Below, one piece after another: positions 1-8,802 of a DNA stretch of 64,000 bases. Both the position numbers and the translations under genes were made by a program. The DNA comes from JASHPR01 sp963844655 (GTDB lineage: Bacteria > Actinomycetota > Actinomycetes > Streptosporangiales > Streptosporangiaceae), in the NCBI GenBank assembly GCA_963844655.1, contig CAWJPA010000007.1, positions 186,001-250,000 of the forward strand, given 5' to 3'. The notes beneath the pieces are model-generated. The model had not been told where the DNA came from and searched no databases. It was given only the letters and a program-made list of their open reading frames with translations. Each line of letters begins with the position of its first letter. The first letter of the stretch is position 1.

Positions 1-890
1 TGCAGGTCCTCTTCTCCCGGATCAAGCACCAGATCTCCCCGGCCGCCGTGCACGCGATCAGCCTCGCGTTCGGGCTTAACACCAGCCAGGGACTGCTGGA
101 GCAGTACTGGTCGTACCTGGACCAGCTGTTCCACGGCAACCTGGGGGTATCGGTAACCTATTTTCCGAGCACCGTCAGCACGGTCATACGAACCGCGCTG
201 CCCTGGACCATAGCCCTCGTGGGCATCGCGACCGTCCTGAGCTTCCTGTTCGGTACCTTGCTTGGGATCCTCTCCGCCTGGCGCCGCGGGTCACGCGTCG
301 TGGATAGCCTGCTGCCGATCACCGCCTTCCTGTCCGCGGTGCCGTACTTCTGGCTGGGCCTAGTCCTGCTTACGGTGTTCGCCGTCGAACTGGGCTGGCT
401 GCCGATCGCCGGCGGCTACTCGGTCGATATGACGCCCAGCTGGTCGTGGGAATTCATTTCATCAGCCCTCGTTCACGGGATCCTGCCCGCGGCCACGATC
501 GTGATCAGCTCCATCGCTGGCTGGCTGCTGGGGATGCGGAACATGATGATCACCACGCTGTCCGAGGACTACGTGCTGCTGGCCGAGGCGAAGGGCCTGC
601 ACCAGCGGCGCGTGCTGTATACCTACGCGGCCCGCAACGCGATCCTGCCGAACGTTGCCAGCTTCGCGCTCTCGCTCGGCTTTATCGTGGGCGGCGCGAT
701 CCTGACCGAGATCGTTTTCTCCTACCCCGGCATCGGCTATGTGCTCTTCCAGGCGGTCTCCAACAATGACTACCCCCTCATGCAGGGAGTCTTCCTGATC
801 ATCACGTTCATGGTCCTGCTGGCCAACCTGCTGGCCGATGTCTGCTATGTCGTCCTGGATCCCCGTACCCGTGAGAGCGATCGCAGATGA
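1..890 (+). CDS. ABC importer permease, DppB/OppB type (5' partial)
   Basis: Inner-membrane permease of an oligopeptide/nickel-type (family 5) ABC importer. The frame is open to the left edge of the window, and the residues before the GTG at 48 already match the family, so the true start lies outside and about 40-60 N-terminal residues are missing. Several long hydrophobic segments are visible. The cytoplasmic EAA-type loop that contacts the ATPases is seen as AEAKGLHQRRVL, about 90 residues before the end. Its stop overlaps the ATG of the next permease (ATGA), so the two are translationally coupled and belong to the operon running to 4076. Substrate cannot be read from the permease; the sugar-type enzymes downstream argue against simple peptides. 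Confidence 0.93.
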   Translation, partial: QVLFSRIKHQISPAAVHAISLAFGLNTSQGLLEQYWSYLDQLFHGNLGVSVTYFPSTVSTVIRTALPWTIALVGIATVLSFLFGTLLGILSAWRRGSRVVDSLLPITAFLSAVPYFWLGLVLLTVFAVELGWLPIAGGYSVDMTPSWSWEFISSALVHGILPAATIVISSIAGWLLGMRNMMITTLSEDYVLLAEAKGLHQRRVLYTYAARNAILPNVASFALSLGFIVGGAILTEIVFSYPGIGYVLFQAVSNNDYPLMQGVFLIITFMVLLANLLADVCYVVLDPRTRESDRR

Positions 891-1840
891 GCATCGTCGT
901 ATCGGACGTCATCACCGAGAGTGAACCAACCGCGGATAGACCGGGCTGGATTCGCAGTGTATTGCGGTCCAAGAAGGTCGTTGCAGGCCTGTGCATCGTG
1001 GTTTTCTTCGTGCTGCTTGGGCTCATCGGCCCGTTCTTCGTCGGCGATCCCTCCGCGGGCACCTCTGCCGACCTGGCGCCCCCCTCGCTCAGCCATCTGC
1101 TTGGGACGACACAGACCGGCCAGGACGTGTTCGCTCAGCTGGTCATCGGAACCAGGGTCTCACTCGCGGTGGGAGTCATCTCGGCCCTGCTGGCCACCCT
1201 CATCGCAGTCGCGATCGGTTTGTCGAGCGCCCTGCTTGGCGGCCTGTGGGACGAATTGCTTTCCCTGTTCACCAACGTCTTCCTCGTCATCCCGGCCCTT
1301 CCGCTGGTCATCGTCTTGGCCGGGTATCTGCACGGGGCCGGAACGCTGGCCGTGGCACTGGTCATCAGCGTGACCGGCTGGCCTTGGACGGCGAGAATCC
1401 TGCGAGCCCAAACGCTGTCGCTGAGGCAGCGGGACTATGTCCAGGCCGCGCGGGCCGCAGGGGAGTCGACGGCACGGATCGTTACCTTTGAGATCCTTCC
1501 GAACGAGATCCCCCTTATTGCAGCCCAGTTCCTGATCACGGTGCTCTACGCCATCCTCACCCAGGCCGGTCTGGCCTTTCTCGGCGTCGGCTCGGTCACG
1601 ACATGGAGTTGGGGAACGATGCTCTACTGGGCCGAGAACGCCGAGGCCCTGTCCGTCGGCGCCTGGTGGTGGTTCGTCCCGCCTGGGCTGGCCCTTGCGT
1701 TCCTAGGCACCGGCCTGGCCCTGCTGAACTTTGGCATCGACGAGTACGCCAACCCACGGCTGCGGGAGGCAGGCCTGACCCCGCGGGCCCAACGGCGCGT
1801 TAACCGGCGCCTGCTCGCCGGGCGCGGGAGTACCTCTTGA
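887..1840 (+). CDS. ABC importer permease, DppC/OppC type
   Basis: Second permease of the family-5 importer, 317 residues, a usual length for DppC/OppC. The N-terminal part has the OppC_N arrangement: a short cytoplasmic segment, one membrane helix (about residues 35-55), then the periplasmic stretch ending in LGTTQTGQDVF, a variant of the family's LGTDxxGRD motif. Further helices follow, with the EAA-type loop QAARAAGESTARIV at about residue 185. It pairs with the preceding permease through an ATGA overlap and with the ATPase behind it through a TTGA overlap, so all are probably made from one transcript. Confidence 0.95.
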   Translation: MSIVVSDVITESEPTADRPGWIRSVLRSKKVVAGLCIVVFFVLLGLIGPFFVGDPSAGTSADLAPPSLSHLLGTTQTGQDVFAQLVIGTRVSLAVGVISALLATLIAVAIGLSSALLGGLWDELLSLFTNVFLVIPALPLVIVLAGYLHGAGTLAVALVISVTGWPWTARILRAQTLSLRQRDYVQAARAAGESTARIVTFEILPNEIPLIAAQFLITVLYAILTQAGLAFLGVGSVTTWSWGTMLYWAENAEALSVGAWWWFVPPGLALAFLGTGLALLNFGIDEYANPRLREAGLTPRAQRRVNRRLLAGRGSTS

Positions 1841-3003
1841 GCGGCGAGCCCAGGACCACATCGGCCGCGCTCAACGGCGGCACGATCTCTTCGGTTCAGG
1901 CCGGCAGCGAGGCTGCGGCGGGCCCACTGTCTCTGGCCGAGTCACCGCTTCTCGAGGTCCGCGATCTCTCGGTGGCCTACGGGTCCGGGCCGAAAGCGGT
2001 GCGTGCGGTGGAGCGGGTCAGCCTCGCGATCAGGGCTGGTGAGGCGATCGGCATCGCTGGCGAAAGCGGCTCGGGTAAGTCGACGCTCGTCCATGCGATC
2101 GCCCATCTCTTGCGCCCGCCCGCGCTCATCAACAGCGGAGAGGTGCTGTATCGGCGCGGCGCCGCTTCTGGCGAGTCCGGCCCTGACGTGGTCGATGTGC
2201 TTACGCTCGACGGCGAGGGCCTGCGCCGGTTCCGCTGGAACGAGCTGGCGGTCGTATTCCAGAGCGCAATGAGCGCGCTGAACCCGGTCATCAGCATCCG
2301 GGCCCAGCTGATCGATGCGATTCGCGCGCACCGGCCCGAAATACGGCGGCAAGCCCTGGATGAGAGGGCGGCCGAACTGCTCGAGCTAGTGGGCGTGACC
2401 GCGGACCGGCTCGGCAACTACCCGCATCAGCTGTCGGGCGGCATGCGGCAGAGAGTCATGATCGCCATGGCGCTGGCCCTGCGCCCGAAGCTGCTCATCA
2501 TGGATGAGCCGACCACCGCACTCGACGTAGTGACGCAGAGCCAGATCCTGATTCGGATCGCGGAGCTCCGCAAGCAGTTCGGCTTCGCGATGGTGTTCAT
2601 AACCCACGATCTGTCGCTGCTGCTGGAGATCGCCGACACCATCGCGATCATGTATGCCGGGCGGATCGTCGAGGTCGCCCCGCGCGGTGAGTTCCACCGG
2701 GATCCCGCGCATCCTTACAGCGTCGGCATGCTGAAGTCGTTTCCCCCGCTGACCGGCCCGCGCCGCGAGCTGATCGGCATCCCCGGGTCGCCACCGGATC
2801 TCCGCATGCTGCCCCCGGGCTGCCCGTTCGCGCCGCGCTGTTCGCACGCCATGGAGATCTGCAGCCGGGACGACCCGAAGCTGGGCCCGCTGCGACCCGC
2901 CGATGAGGTTCCGCACCTGGTGGCCTGCTGGCTGCATGCCGGGAGCCCGCCGGGCGGCACCGGGCTGCCCGACGGCACCGATCCCGCCGGGGGGCCGCGA
3001 TGA
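1837..3003 (+). CDS. ABC importer ATPase, DppD/OppD type
   Basis: Nucleotide-binding subunit that powers the importer, 388 residues. Walker A is GESGSGKST at residues 75-83, followed by the ABC signature LSGGMRQR, Walker B LLIMDEPT and the H-loop ITHD. The C-terminal oligopeptide-transporter extension with a Cys-rich end (CPFAPRCSHAMEIC) is present. The start is a TTG overlapping the previous stop. About 35 residues precede the usual family start (LLEVRDLSVAYG), so a later start is possible, although no better ribosome site stands out. It overlaps the partner ATPase by four bases. Confidence 0.94.
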   Translation: MSGEPRTTSAALNGGTISSVQAGSEAAAGPLSLAESPLLEVRDLSVAYGSGPKAVRAVERVSLAIRAGEAIGIAGESGSGKSTLVHAIAHLLRPPALINSGEVLYRRGAASGESGPDVVDVLTLDGEGLRRFRWNELAVVFQSAMSALNPVISIRAQLIDAIRAHRPEIRRQALDERAAELLELVGVTADRLGNYPHQLSGGMRQRVMIAMALALRPKLLIMDEPTTALDVVTQSQILIRIAELRKQFGFAMVFITHDLSLLLEIADTIAIMYAGRIVEVAPRGEFHRDPAHPYSVGMLKSFPPLTGPRRELIGIPGSPPDLRMLPPGCPFAPRCSHAMEICSRDDPKLGPLRPADEVPHLVACWLHAGSPPGGTGLPDGTDPAGGPR

Positions 3004-4076
3004 ACCCGGCCGCCGGGTCGGCCCCCGAGCCGGGCTCCGTGATGCTGGAGGCCAGCGAGCTGACCAAGCATTACCCGGTGCGCTCGAGCCGGGTCCGGGA
3101 TCTCACCCGGACCCGTCAGATCGTCCACGCGGTAGAGGACGTCTCGCTCGAGCTCGTCGCGGGCAAGGTGGTGGCGCTCGTCGGGGAGAGCGGGTCGGGC
3201 AAGTCGACCATCGGCCGCGTGCTCGCCCAGCTTGAGTCGGCCACGGCCGGCGTGGTGCGCCTCCGCGGCGAGCAGGTCCGGCGCGGTCGCCGTCGGCTGC
3301 TGCGCTACCGGCGCGAGGTCCAGATCGTCTTCCAGGACCCGTTCTCCTCGCTCAACCCCATCCACAGCGTGGAGTACCACATCGGGCGCCCGTTGAAGAT
3401 CCATGGCATCACCCGCGGGAAGGCGGAAACCAACGCGCGCATCGCGTCGCTGCTCGAGCGGGTCCATCTCACCCCGCCCGGCCAGTTCCTGAGCAAGTTC
3501 CCGCACGAGCTCTCCGGCGGGCAGCGCCAGCGCGTCGCCATCGCCCGTGCGCTCGCGGTGAGCCCGAAGGTGCTGCTGGCCGACGAGCCGGTCTCCATGC
3601 TGGACGTCTCGATCCGGCTCAGCATCCTCAACCTGCTGGCCGAGCTCACCCGCCGCGAGCATCTGGCGCTGCTGTACATCACCCACGACATCGCGTCCGC
3701 GCGGTACTTCGCCGACCGGCTCTATGTCATGTACGCGGGCCGGATCGTCGAGGGTGGTTCGGCCGAGGATGTCACGCAGTCACCGGCCCACCCGTACACG
3801 CAGCTGCTGCTGTCGGCGGCTCCCAATCCCGACCGAGCGGGCGGGGGGGATCCTGCCGTGCTGAACAGCGGTGAGGCCCCGAGCTTGATCGCCCCGCCTT
3901 CCGGCTGCCGCTTTCACCCGCGGTGCCCGCATGCGCGGGCGGTCTGCGCGTCAGACGCACCGCCCCCGATCGACTTTGGCCAGGGGCGGTGGGCCGCGTG
4001 CTGGCTGGTCGGCGGGGATCCGCCGGGCGGCCCCATGCAAACGCAGCCGCCGATCAATCGCGGCGAGCAGAAATGA
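3000..4076 (+). CDS. ABC importer ATPase, DppF/OppF type
   Basis: Second ATPase of the importer, 358 residues; DppD- and DppF-type subunits normally form a heterodimer under the two permeases. Visible motifs are Walker A GESGSGKST, signature LSGGQRQR, Walker B VLLADEP and ITHD. The tail has the family's Cys pattern (CRFHPRCPHARAVC), which in some homologues binds an iron-sulfur cluster. The start ATG overlaps the stop of the first ATPase (ATGA). The transporter section ends here; the binding-protein gene follows after 78 bases. Confidence 0.95.
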   Translation: MNPAAGSAPEPGSVMLEASELTKHYPVRSSRVRDLTRTRQIVHAVEDVSLELVAGKVVALVGESGSGKSTIGRVLAQLESATAGVVRLRGEQVRRGRRRLLRYRREVQIVFQDPFSSLNPIHSVEYHIGRPLKIHGITRGKAETNARIASLLERVHLTPPGQFLSKFPHELSGGQRQRVAIARALAVSPKVLLADEPVSMLDVSIRLSILNLLAELTRREHLALLYITHDIASARYFADRLYVMYAGRIVEGGSAEDVTQSPAHPYTQLLLSAAPNPDRAGGGDPAVLNSGEAPSLIAPPSGCRFHPRCPHARAVCASDAPPPIDFGQGRWAACWLVGGDPPGGPMQTQPPINRGEQK

Positions 4077-4154
4077 AAAACGAGCGCCTAAGAGCGGACC
4101 AATCAGCGGCGGCAGGCGGCTTGACATGGTCGCTGAATCGAAAGGGAGCAGCTA

Positions 4155-5837
4155 ATGCAACAGCAAAGACAAAGCCTGCGCCGTAGCTGGCGCGCCGTGC
4201 TCATCGTCGGGCTGGTGAGCGCATTCGCGATCGCCTGCTCGTCGGGCGGCGGATCAGGCTCGAGTTCATCGGGCAGCGCGAATTCTGTCCTCACCGTGGT
4301 GGCGGCGCCCAGCCCGCCGTTCGTAGCCGGCTTTACGCCCTTCTCGCTGTCGAGCACGGTCTACCTCGAGGGCGCGCAGTCGATGGTGTACGAGCCCCTC
4401 ATCATGTTCAACATCCTCAAGCCGGGCGTCATCTACCCATGGCTCGCCACCGCCTACACCTGGTCCAACAGCGGCAAGACACTGACGTTCACAATCCGCA
4501 AGGGCGTCAAGTGGTCCGACGGCCAGCCGTTCACCGCGGCCGACGTTGCGTTCACCTTCCAGCTCATCCAGAAGTTCCCCGCCCTCAACGTGAACGGGGT
4601 CAGCTTCAAGGGCGTGAGCACGACGGGCAACCAGGTACAGCTCACCTTCTCCTCGCCTGCCTACGGCCAGCTGTACAACATCAGTCAGGTGCTGATGGTG
4701 CCCAAGCACATCTGGTCGAAGATCGCGAACCCGGTGACCTACACCGACACGGCTCCGATCGGAACCGGCCCGTTCCTGCTGAAGTCGTTCTCCAGCCAAT
4801 CCTTCACGCTCGTCAAGAACCCGAAGTACTGGATGCCGGGCAAGCCGAAGATCACGACCATCCGCTGGGTGCAGTACGCGTCCAATACCAGTGCTGACCT
4901 GGCCCTGCAACAGGGCGCTATCGACTGGTCGTCGATCTTCCTGCCGCACTACCAGAAGCTTTTTATCGACCAGAACCCGAAGACCAACCACGTCTACCTG
5001 CCGGCGATCGGGGCCGAGTACGTCTGCCTGAACGACGCCCAGTACCCGTTCAATATGCCGGCCGTCCGCAAGGCGCTCAGCTACGCCTTCGACCGCCAGA
5101 AGATGTCGACGGCCGTCGAGCAGGGATTTGCGGTGCCGATGACATCGGCCACCGGGCTTCTTCCCGGCTGGTCCAACTTCATCGCGCCGCAATACAAGTC
5201 CGCGACCGTGTCCTATGACCCGGCCAAGGCTAAGCAGATGCTGCTCGCCGCGGGCTTCAAGATTGGCGCGGGCGGAAAGATGATGGACCCGAACGGCAAG
5301 CCTTTCCAGGTCACCTTCACTGGGCCGACGCCGTACACGGACTTCATGTCGGACATGCAGCTCATGTCGAGCGCCCTCAACAGCATCGGCGTGCAGTCGT
5401 CGGTGAACGGGGTGGGCCTGAGCGCCTGGACCACGGCGTACACCGTGGGCAGCTATCAGGCGACCATGTGCGGCACATTCCAGACGCCCGGCCCTTATCA
5501 GCTCTACAACCTCGAGCTGAACAGCGCGCTCTCGGCGCCGATCGGCAAGTCGGCCGTCGGGAACTACGAGCGGTGGATTGACAAGCCCACCGATGCCGCC
5601 CTGGGCAGCTACGCGGACACGGAGAGCGCATCAGTTCAGCAGGCAGACCTGAACCAGATCGAGAAGATCATGGTCAACCAGATGCCGCTTGTCCCGCTCT
5701 TCGGACTCACCTCCTACGCGGAGTACCGGACGGCCAACGCCACCGGGTGGGTCACCGCGGGCAATCAGTACCAGATGCCGAACCCGTCCTCTCCGTGGGA
5801 CGAGACGGTCGTGCTGCACCTGAAGCCCGTCGGGTAA
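4155..5837 (+). CDS. Extracellular solute-binding lipoprotein, SBP family 5
   Basis: Captures the substrate outside the membrane and delivers it to the permeases encoded just upstream. It has 560 residues, the usual size for cluster C (family 5) binding proteins. The N-terminus is a lipoprotein signal: basic residues, a hydrophobic core and a lipobox ending AIAC with the acylated Cys at residue 28, followed by a Ser/Gly linker. The family-5 pattern is clear in KGVKWSDGQPFTAADVAFT and in ALSYAFDRQ. A good ribosome site (AAAGGGAG, 4141-4148) sits six bases before the ATG. A 16-bp perfect hairpin follows the stop. Family-5 proteins bind peptides, oligosaccharides, nickel or glycosides; here a sugar-type ligand is inferred from the next two genes. 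Confidence 0.95.
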   Translation: MQQQRQSLRRSWRAVLIVGLVSAFAIACSSGGGSGSSSSGSANSVLTVVAAPSPPFVAGFTPFSLSSTVYLEGAQSMVYEPLIMFNILKPGVIYPWLATAYTWSNSGKTLTFTIRKGVKWSDGQPFTAADVAFTFQLIQKFPALNVNGVSFKGVSTTGNQVQLTFSSPAYGQLYNISQVLMVPKHIWSKIANPVTYTDTAPIGTGPFLLKSFSSQSFTLVKNPKYWMPGKPKITTIRWVQYASNTSADLALQQGAIDWSSIFLPHYQKLFIDQNPKTNHVYLPAIGAEYVCLNDAQYPFNMPAVRKALSYAFDRQKMSTAVEQGFAVPMTSATGLLPGWSNFIAPQYKSATVSYDPAKAKQMLLAAGFKIGAGGKMMDPNGKPFQVTFTGPTPYTDFMSDMQLMSSALNSIGVQSSVNGVGLSAWTTAYTVGSYQATMCGTFQTPGPYQLYNLELNSALSAPIGKSAVGNYERWIDKPTDAALGSYADTESASVQQADLNQIEKIMVNQMPLVPLFGLTSYAEYRTANATGWVTAGNQYQMPNPSSPWDETVVLHLKPVG

Positions 5838-5846
5838 TCGCACTCC

Positions 5847-5881
5847 GCATGCCGGCTGGCTCACCGAGCCAGCCGGCATGC
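5847..5881 (+). terminator. Perfect 16-bp hairpin after the binding-protein gene
   Basis: Arms 5847-5862 and 5866-5881 are exact inverted complements (GCATGCCGGCTGGCTC) with a 3-base loop, beginning 10 bases after the stop codon. There is no T-tract, as is common in actinomycete terminators. It may stop or attenuate transcription into the oxidoreductase gene. The ATG at 5878 lies inside the right arm, which argues against using it as a start. Confidence 0.75.
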
Positions 5882-5919
5882 CCCACGGTCAGAAAAGTCA
5901 GACAGTGAAGGAGTCATGG

Positions 5920-7089
5920 GTGGCGGAGCCTCAGGAAGCTCATTCCGGGACCTGGAAGGTCGGGATCGTGGGCTGCGGCAATATCTTCGAGCGCTACGTG
6001 AGTGGTCTCGCGCGTTTCCCCCGGCTTGAGGTGGTCGGGTGTGCCGACCTCGACCCGGCCCGGTCCCAGGCCGCCAGCGAGGCGACAGGGGTGCCTGAGT
6101 TCACCGATCCCGGTGCGTTGCTGAACTCGGACCAGGTCGAGGTCGTGGTGAACATCACCCCTCCCGCGGCGCACGCCACGGTCACCAAGGCCGCGCTGGC
6201 CGCGGGCAAGCACGTTTACCAGGAGAAGGCACTCGCCGCCAGCGTGGCCGAGGCGGCGGAGGTGCTCGAGGCCGCCCGTTCCTCGGGCCTGCTGGTGGGC
6301 TGCGCGCCGGACACCTTCCTCGGCAGCGCGGGCCAGACGGCCCGGGCGGCGCTCGACAGCGGGGCCATCGGCGAGCCGATCGGTGTGGCCTGCTTTGTCA
6401 CGCACACCCTCGCCGAGACCTGGCATCCGGATCCCACGCTGTTCTTCCAGCCAGGTGCGGGGCCGTTGCTGGACATGGGCCCGTACTCGATGACCATGAT
6501 GGTCAACTGCCTCGGGCCGGTTGTGGAGGTCTCCGGTGCTGCCCGGATCGGGGTGACGCCCCGCCGGGTCATTACCCCCGGCCGCCTGGTCGACTCGGTA
6601 AGCGTCCACGTGCCCACCCACACCTCGGCGGTGCTCCGCTTCGGCTCGGGCGTCATCGGCACGGTCATGATGAGCTTCGACATCTGGTGTCAGGACCTGC
6701 CGTACATCGAGATCTACGGCACCACGGGCATCTTGAGCTTTGCCGATCCGAACAGCTTCGATGGTGAGGTCCGGATCCGCTCCAACGACGGCCCGGACTG
6801 GCAGGTGGTCGATCCCGTGTTCCCAGACCTGGGCCGGCGCGGGACCGATGATCAGATGCTCCGGGGCGTGGGCGTAGCCGACCTGGTGTCAGCCATCGAG
6901 GGCGGCCCGCACCGCGCCACCGCCAACCTGGCGTATCACGTACTGGAGGCGCTGACCTCGGTCGAGACCTCCAGCACCGCGCATGCCGTGGTGGACATGA
7001 CAAGTACCTGCGAGCGGCCCGCCCCGGTGAGCCGCTCGGATTGGCAAGCGTTCTTCACCGAGCCGGGCGTTCCGGCGACCAGTAACTGA
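5920..7089 (+). CDS. Gfo/Idh/MocA-family NAD(P)-dependent oxidoreductase
   Basis: Probable NAD(P)-dependent dehydrogenase acting on a sugar, inositol or related polyol, 389 residues from the chosen start. The Rossmann fold begins with VGIVGCGNIF near the N-terminus. The usual EKP motif is seen as EKALAA, so the proline is replaced. The central substrate-domain segment has DMGPYSMTMM, where this family normally has a conserved Asp/Gly-x-x-x-H. I chose GTG 5920 because AAGGAG (5908-5913) sits six bases upstream; the longer ATG at 5878 falls in a terminator hairpin. It is followed after 12 bases by a sugar-isomerase-like gene, a common pairing in polyol catabolism. The exact substrate is unknown. 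Confidence 0.88.
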   Translation: MAEPQEAHSGTWKVGIVGCGNIFERYVSGLARFPRLEVVGCADLDPARSQAASEATGVPEFTDPGALLNSDQVEVVVNITPPAAHATVTKAALAAGKHVYQEKALAASVAEAAEVLEAARSSGLLVGCAPDTFLGSAGQTARAALDSGAIGEPIGVACFVTHTLAETWHPDPTLFFQPGAGPLLDMGPYSMTMMVNCLGPVVEVSGAARIGVTPRRVITPGRLVDSVSVHVPTHTSAVLRFGSGVIGTVMMSFDIWCQDLPYIEIYGTTGILSFADPNSFDGEVRIRSNDGPDWQVVDPVFPDLGRRGTDDQMLRGVGVADLVSAIEGGPHRATANLAYHVLEALTSVETSSTAHAVVDMTSTCERPAPVSRSDWQAFFTEPGVPATSN

Positions 7090-7101
7090 GGGAGGGCCAC
7101 C

Positions 7102-8052
7102 ATGTCAGCCGCGCTGGACCAGCCAAGCTTCGGCGTCGATCTCATCAGCTTCTACCACCCCACGTTCTGGAGCGTCCCCGGGCGCCAGGATCTGGTCGAC
7201 CGCGCCGAGGCGGAACCGCGCTGGTTCTGGGACCGCGCTCTTGAGTCTGTGCGAGCCGCTGGAATCGATGGGGTCGAGGTGTGCTTCCCGCCGGGGACCT
7301 GGCAGAGCGCGCTCGCGGCCTACGGCTCCGAGCAGGGATTCGTGGACGCACTCGGTTCCCATCAGCTAAGCCTGATCAGCGGCTTCTTCGCCGAGCCGGA
7401 GACTGCCGGTGACGTGCTCGACCCCGCCGTGCAGCAGGAGATCCTCCGCGCCGGGGCCGACTACGCCCGGTTCCTGGCGGCGTGCGGCGGGCACGTCCTG
7501 GTGTCCGGCATGCCCGTGCTTGAGCGCGGGGAGCCAGGGTCAGAGACCTTCCTCGACCTCGAGTACGCCAAGCAGGTCGCCGACCTGATGAACCGGCTGG
7601 GTGCGGTGGCCAAGCGCGAGGGCGTGCGGGTCGCCATGCACACCGAGATGGGGTCGGTATTCTGCGCGCGCCGCGATATTGACCTGTTCCTGATGCTGAC
7701 CGACCCCGAGTTCGTCACGTTCTGCCCGGACACCGGGCACATCACGCTGGCCGGCAGCAACCCGGTCGACGTGCTGAACGACCACTACGACCGGGTGTCG
7801 ATCATGCACTGGAAGGACGCGACCGGCCCGTTCAATCTCGAGGTGCCCCCCGGGGAGAACCGGCACGCCTACTACCAGGACTTCTTCAAGCAGGTTGGGA
7901 CGGGGGTAGTCGACTGGCCAGGCTGGTCCCGGCGCCTGCACGATATCCAGTACAGCGGCTGGATGATCCTCGAGCTGGACGAGTCGCCCAACCCGATCCC
8001 GGAGATGACCGCCGCCCGCGAGTTCGCCGAAGGGGTGCTTAAAGAGAGTTGA
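7102..8052 (+). CDS. Sugar phosphate isomerase/epimerase-like TIM barrel
   Basis: 316-residue protein of the xylose-isomerase-like TIM barrel superfamily (AP endonuclease 2 fold), which includes inosose dehydratases, inosose isomerases and ketose epimerases. The likely metal ligands are visible in order: the Glu of MHTEMGS, the Asp and His of CPDTGH, the His of MHWKD and the Glu of LELDES near the end. The ribosome site GGGAGGG lies just upstream of the ATG. It belongs with the oxidoreductase before it, and both probably process the solute brought in by the ABC importer. A strong hairpin 18 bases after the stop closes the operon. Confidence 0.86.
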   Translation: MSAALDQPSFGVDLISFYHPTFWSVPGRQDLVDRAEAEPRWFWDRALESVRAAGIDGVEVCFPPGTWQSALAAYGSEQGFVDALGSHQLSLISGFFAEPETAGDVLDPAVQQEILRAGADYARFLAACGGHVLVSGMPVLERGEPGSETFLDLEYAKQVADLMNRLGAVAKREGVRVAMHTEMGSVFCARRDIDLFLMLTDPEFVTFCPDTGHITLAGSNPVDVLNDHYDRVSIMHWKDATGPFNLEVPPGENRHAYYQDFFKQVGTGVVDWPGWSRRLHDIQYSGWMILELDESPNPIPEMTAAREFAEGVLKES

Positions 8053-8070
8053 GTCTCTTCTGGCAGCTGC

Positions 8071-8106
8071 CGTGAGGGGCGGGCCGAGACCGGCCCGCCC
8101 CTCACG
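8071..8106 (+). terminator. Perfect 16-bp GC-rich hairpin, convergent terminator
   Basis: Arms 8071-8086 and 8091-8106 are exact inverted complements with loop AGAC. It lies between the stop of the isomerase-like gene (plus) and the stop of the secreted-protein gene (minus, 8122), so it can serve both strands. No T-tract is seen. Confidence 0.8.
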
Positions 8107-8121
8107 CCCCCGGTCGGATGC

Positions 8122-8802
8122 TCAGCCGCCGTTGAACGGGGCGACCAGCGGGTTGGTGCTCGAGTACAGCCCAGCCGGGTTGGGATACCAGACCCAGACG
8201 TGCATGGTGACCAGGTCGGGGTGCCAGAAGGTGAACTTGGCTCCGGTGTGCGGCGCCGTCTTCGCGCACTTCTTGGCGTTCGCGTCCGGCACGAACGTGC
8301 CGTCAGCGTAGTGGCAGGCCGCCGGGAATGAGCCGAACGTCGCGTTCGGCAGCGGCGGCGTCTTCGGCATCGTGGTGAAGACCCACTCCAGGGCCCCCAG
8401 CTGCCACCCCTGCCCGGTGTGCTCGTAGACCAGGATCTGCGGCTTGCGGATGTTGAATCCGCTGATGGCCGCGTTCATGAAGTGATAGCCCATGTTTGGC
8501 ATCATCATCGTGATGATCTTGTAGCCGTCGGCCTTAGCCCGGGACAGGTTGGTGGCGTATTTCGCGGTGGCCTGACGGGCCGTCGCCACCTGCTGGGTCA
8601 GCTGGTCGCCACTGGCCAGGGCGCTCGCGTCCATGGCGCTGGTGCCCGCCATGGCGCCCGAGGTCGCCGCGGTGCTGGTGCGCTCCGCGCCTGGCGGGGG
8701 TACCGAGACCGACCCCCAGGCCGGGAGCATCCAGAGGCTCGCTCCGAGGGCCGCGGCGGCGATGGCCCCGGCCCGCGCGATGCGCGTCGTTCGCCGTCTC
8801 AT
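8122..8802 (-). CDS. Secreted hypothetical protein
   Basis: 226 residues with a clear Sec signal: a basic start (MRRRTTR), a hydrophobic Ala/Leu core, and probable cleavage after about residue 30 (LPAWG). After a Thr/Ser/Ala linker the mature domain has regular spacing of aromatic, Met and His residues (MMMPNMGYHFMN, WHPDLVTMHVWVWYPNP) and one Cys pair (AACHYADG and KKCAKT) that could form a disulfide. I recognise the pattern as a conserved exported domain of unknown function; the His/Met richness suggests possible metal binding, which is inference. Its ATG directly follows the stop of the DUF4242 gene with no gap, so the two are translationally coupled. Confidence 0.8.
   Translation of the reverse strand: MRRRTTRIARAGAIAAAALGASLWMLPAWGSVSVPPPGAERTSTAATSGAMAGTSAMDASALASGDQLTQQVATARQATAKYATNLSRAKADGYKIITMMMPNMGYHFMNAAISGFNIRKPQILVYEHTGQGWQLGALEWVFTTMPKTPPLPNATFGSFPAACHYADGTFVPDANAKKCAKTAPHTGAKFTFWHPDLVTMHVWVWYPNPAGLYSSTNPLVAPFNGG

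Noticed and set aside
4121..4154. TTGACA at 4121 as a housekeeping promoter for the binding protein
   Set aside because: No acceptable -10 element follows at the right distance; expression with the transporter genes is more likely.
5878..5919. ATG 5878 as start of the Gfo/Idh/MocA gene
   Set aside because: It lies in the right arm of a 16-bp terminator hairpin; GTG 5920 has a well-spaced AAGGAG.
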